A model generated the notes under the pieces. It saw nothing but the letters and a program-made list of their open reading frames with translations, was not told the origin of the DNA and did not search any database. The translations under genes and the position numbers were made by a program. A stretch of DNA of 64,000 nucleotides from Symbiodinium natans (Eukaryota > Sar > Dinophyceae > Suessiales > Symbiodiniaceae). The stretch is taken from contig CAJNDS010002202.1 of the NCBI GenBank assembly GCA_905221605.1, positions 41,001-105,000 of the forward strand, in the 5' to 3' direction. Of the stretch, positions 61,080 to 64,000 are shown in pieces; the first letter of the stretch is position 1, and the number at the start of each line of letters is the position of its first letter.

Positions 61080-61767
61080 TTAGAGTCTAAACCCTAAAAC
61101 CCTAAACCCTACACCCAAGCTCCAAACCCGAATTGCAGGGGCTTTAGGGCTAACAGAAACTATGTGCTGGGGGATTCATAGAAGTCCTCTTAGGGTAGTT
61201 ACATAGTCCTCAGTATGGGCCCTTCATTCGGGACCCCCCCTTATGTACCCTATAGAAGCCCATACTTCAGAACCCATTAAGGAAGGTAAGGCATGTCAAG
61301 GGACCCTAAACCTAAACCCTAAACCTAAACCCTAAACCTAAAACCCTAAACTAAACCCTAAACCCTAAACCCTAAGGCTTCAGAGGACCTAGAAGATTTG
61401 GAAGGTCCAGGAATCCCTGGGAGCCTGGAGGAGATCCCTCAACCCTTAGGGTTTAGGGTTTTCGGTTTTAGGGTTTCGGGTTAGGGTTAGGGTTTAGGGT
61501 AAAGTTTCTAGGGTTTAGGGTTTAGGGTGTAGGGTTTGGGTCTAGGATAGCAAAGCCCTCACACGCCAGAGGTTCATGGGTACCTCGCTGTACTCATAGG
61601 GGGGGGGGGGGGCCTTAAGGGGCTCTTCGGGGGTTTGGGTGAGTACCGATGTATCCGAAACTCTAGACCCTCAACCCGAAACCCCTAAACCTCCTCACCC
61701 TGTGAACCCTGGGCCCTAAACCCTAAACCCTCAACCCTTAACCCTACACCCTAAACTTCCTAAACAC
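61080..61767. repeat. Arrays, dispersed repeat and island
   Basis: 61180-61305 is a dispersed repeat (TAGGGTAGTTACATAGTC ... CATTAAGGAAGGTAAGGC; relatives 46080-46190, 57747). CCCTAAA 61305-61375; TTTAGGG 61445-61540. Minus island about 61388-61425 (SQGFLDLPNLL between CTCCTCCAG and CTAG|GTCCTC). Confidence 0.6.
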
Positions 61768-61850
61768 CCCAAGTAAGCCCTCCTCCAGGGCACGGGAGGA
61801 TCTGCTGCCTGCGCCTTGGCAGCCTGGGGCATTTGGCTCGGCACTTCACC
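61768..61850 (-). CDS. Exon-like island: QMPQAAKAQAADPPVPWRRA
   Basis: Minus strand, 83 nt, strong acceptor GGTTTTGCAG|G, donor TTGGG|GTGTTTAGG. Starts GEVPS. Probable exon of the same minus-strand unit upstream of the calpain core, or of another gene. Confidence 0.55.
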
Positions 61851-61859
61851 CTGCAAAAC

Positions 61860-63162
61860 CTTTTTTCGGTTTAAGGGTTTAGGGTTTGGGGTTTAGGGTT
61901 TAGGGTAGGCCCTAGCGCAGTTTTGCATGCCCCCATTTCGGGGTGGGAATTACGAGAACATGCCTCTCCAAAACATGACTGCACTTCGAATATCTCTTGA
62001 TGAAGGAAATTGCCCGAATTTCGGGTTTAGGGCTTGAGGGTTTCGGGTTATACAAAGGGTTAGGATTCGAGGTATGAAACTAGGCCCTGTACTAATCGAA
62101 GAGGGCGCTGCCTTGTGATCTGGCAAGGGCCGTGAAGGCAGGGAACCCTGAACCCACAGGGTTCAGGGTTTTGGGGTTTAGGGCTTAGGGGTTTAGGGAT
62201 TAGGGATTTCGGGTTTAATTCGGCCATGCACAGCAACCTCGCTACAAAACAAAAAGAGGGGTGCCCCTTCTTTGCTTTATCCGGCTTCATAAGGGCCTGG
62301 TAGCCCAGTAACCATTTTGAAATAAGGCTGGGGGGGGGGGTTGGTTGCTTTACATGGAACCCTGAACCAAAAAAGCCGCTGGGCTACCACGAAGGGTTTT
62401 TTCAACGCAAGACCACAGAATTCCTAAACCCTAAGCCCTAAGCCCTAAACCCTACACCCTACACACCCGAACCCCTAACCCCTGACCCCTAAACCCTAAA
62501 CCCTAAACCCTAAACCTTAAACCCTGAACCCCAACTGGGCCATCCAACATCTTATTAACCCTGAACCCTTTATCAGCAGAGCCTTCCTCCCAGAAGCAGT
62601 TCACAGGCAAAGTGCCCCTTCGAAAAACAAGTAAAACCTTAGGGTCTAGGGTCTAGGGTCTAGGGTCTAGGGTTTAGGGTTTAGGGAAACAAACAAAAAG
62701 GCTTCATGGGCCATGATCATTGAAATATGTGGGTTGACCCAGTCCTTCTTGGGGGTTCAGCAGTCGTTATAACCCCCCCCCCATCCTAAACCCTAAACCC
62801 GAAACCTAAACCCTACAACCCACAACCCTAAACCCTAAACACGGTCATACTTGGGCTCAGAGGACAGCTAAACTTGGGTTAAGAAGAACCCATGCACCTC
62901 CAACTTACCCCTTTCAACCGTAAAAACCCATCAACCCTGCCAACCCTACCAACCCAATCAAACCCTATCAACCCTACCAAACCTATCAAACCTATCAACC
63001 CTATCAACCCTCTAAAAATGCTATACACCCTAAACGCCCTATTTGGACCCTATACAAACCCTATATCAACCCTTAGACACCCTGTAAACCCTACACCCTG
63101 CCTCAACGAGAGCATCTCCATCCATGCTTCCCAACACCTGACAAACACCCCCCCCTCCCCCC
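61860..63162. repeat. Short arrays and unique sequence
   Basis: TTTAGGG 61870-61905; CCCTAAA 62480-62530; TCTAGGG 62640-62690; CCCTATCAA units 62935-63020. G run 62330-62340. A minus island near 62088-62120 (ITRQRPLRLVQ after CCCTTGCCAG) and one near 62585-62625 (GHFACELLLGG) are possible exons. Confidence 0.55.
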
Positions 63163-63214
63163 GGGTTTAGGGTTTAGGGTTTAGGGTTTAGGGTTTAGGG
63201 TTTAGGGTTTAGGG
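63163..63214 (+). repeat. TTTAGGG array abutting element D
   Basis: Seven units ending at TTCAGCACTCC. Confidence 0.95.
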
Positions 63215-63940
63215 TTCAGCACTCCGGGTCGAGCAGTTTTATGGTCAAGCAATATTTACGGGTGTGATATAACACCCACCCAGAGAATCCCATTACATTG
63301 AGAAAAAGTTTACTCAGAGTAGGCCCTAAACCCTAAAGCCAGCACAGAGTAGGGCCTAAACCCTATAGAGCCAGCCCAGAGTAGGCCCTAAACGCTAAAG
63401 GCAGCCCAGAGTAGGCCCTAAACGCAGAGTAGGCCCTAAACGCTAAAGCCGGCCCAGAGTAGGCCCTAAACGCTAAAGCCAGCCCAGAGTAGGCCCTAAA
63501 CGCTAAAGCCAGCCCAGAGGAGGCCCGAAACGCTAAAGCCAGCCCAGAGTAGGCCCTAAACGCTAAAGCCCTAAACCCTAAAGCCAGCCCAGAGTAGGCC
63601 CTAAACCCTAAAGCCAGCCCAGAGTAGGCCCTAAACCCTAAAGAAGGCAAAAAACTGCCTTATTCTGAAGAATAGCGGCCTTATTCTGAAAATAAAGCGG
63701 CCTTATTCCGAAAATAAAGCGGCCTTATTCCGAAAATAAAGCGGCCTTATTCCGAAAATAAAGCGGCCTTATTCTGAACTTCAATTAGCCTTTAGCCTGA
63801 TTTTGGCGCTATTCCGAAAATAAAGCGGCCTTATTCTGAAAATAAAGCGGCCTTATTCCGAAAATAAAGCGGCCTTATTCTGAAATAAAGCGGCCTTGTT
63901 CTGAAATTCCATTAAGGTTTAAATATATATGGTAGAGAGG
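63215..63940 (+). mobile_element. Modular element D
   Basis: The left end TTCAGCACTCCGGGTCGAGC, CACCCACCCAGAGAATCCC, CATTACATTGAGAAA. Two internal minisatellites: about 11 units of 30 bp (CCAGCCCAGAGTAGGCCCTA AACGCTAAAG, 63315-63645; shared with B) and about ten units of 22 bp (GCGGCCTTATTCCGAAAATA AA, 63650-63900). The right end CATTAAGGTTTAAATATATA TGGTAGAGAGG meets TTTAGGG at 63941. Confidence 0.85.
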
Positions 63941-64000
63941 GTTTAGGGTTTAGGGTTTAGGCCCCCGAGGCACCCCAAGCCCGGTTGTTTGGGGGATTAA
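63941..64000 (+). repeat. TTTAGGG and window edge
   Basis: Three heptamers, then unique sequence cut by the window end. Confidence 0.8.

Noticed and set aside
63363-63650. 95-codon minus frame AYSGLALAFR repeats
   Set aside because: The 30-bp minisatellite of element D is a multiple of three; non-coding.
5761-63940. Elements A-F as Helitrons or LTR retrotransposons
   Set aside because: No CTRR terminus with hairpin, no LTRs, no TIRs, no replicase or reverse transcriptase frame visible. Left unclassified.

Overview
This is nuclear DNA from a eukaryote. It is dominated by short interstitial arrays of the TTTAGGG telomere-type heptamer in both orientations (well over a hundred tracts of about 20 to 250 bp), alternating with unique islands of about 50-300 bp, hairpin elements, homopolymer C/G runs and microsatellites. 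TTTAGGG occurs in plants, dinoflagellates, chromerids and cryptophytes. I favour a dinoflagellate (inference): the one gene I could assemble uses GC and GA splice donors beside GT, acceptors are mostly AG|G, and coding sequence is cut into many tiny exons in bulky introns.

The main result is a gene on the minus strand between about 59.5 and 26.7 kb. It encodes a calpain-type cysteine protease with an SH3 domain. I joined 28 exon pieces (32-112 nt) whose splice phases agree from end to end: 1923 nt, 641 codons including the stop, about 6% of the span. The core carries the catalytic Cys ([15 protein letters not shown]), His ([13 protein letters not shown]) and Asn ([21 protein letters not shown]), with the expected intervening motifs in order. 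SH3 follows ([16 protein letters not shown], then [17 protein letters not shown]), then an unrecognised C-terminal region. Exons are collinear on one strand, so the telomere-laden sequence between them is intron and the assembly cannot be badly scrambled there. Several introns begin inside the repeat itself (exon|GTTTAGGG or exon|GCTTAGGG).

Layout: 1-2 kb, GA repeat, poly-C and a GC-rich island with a long inverted repeat. 2-26 kb, telomere-type arrays, hairpin elements and exon-like islands, several probably from one or more further minus-strand genes. 26.7-59.5 kb, the calpain gene, whose introns hold arrays, a 1.9-kb CA/GACGCACAGA tract and mobile-element-like insertions. 59.5-64 kb, more arrays, poly-C and possible upstream exons.

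The best candidate for an undescribed system is a family of about six modular elements (here called A-F, 0.2-1.6 kb). They share a left end (TTCAGCATCTCAAGTCC or a variant, then CATTAAGAAA), a right end (CATTAAGGTTTAAATATATA, then GAGAGG) and a TTTAGGG flank at nearly every intact end, but their insides are different private minisatellites. At least four hairpin (MITE-like) families are also scattered through the window; in three individual hairpins a telomere-type array sits inside the element.

No rRNA, tRNA, CRISPR, reverse transcriptase or transposase was recognised. Because the islands are GC-rich and short, open frames arise by chance on both strands; isolated exon calls outside the calpain chain are tentative.
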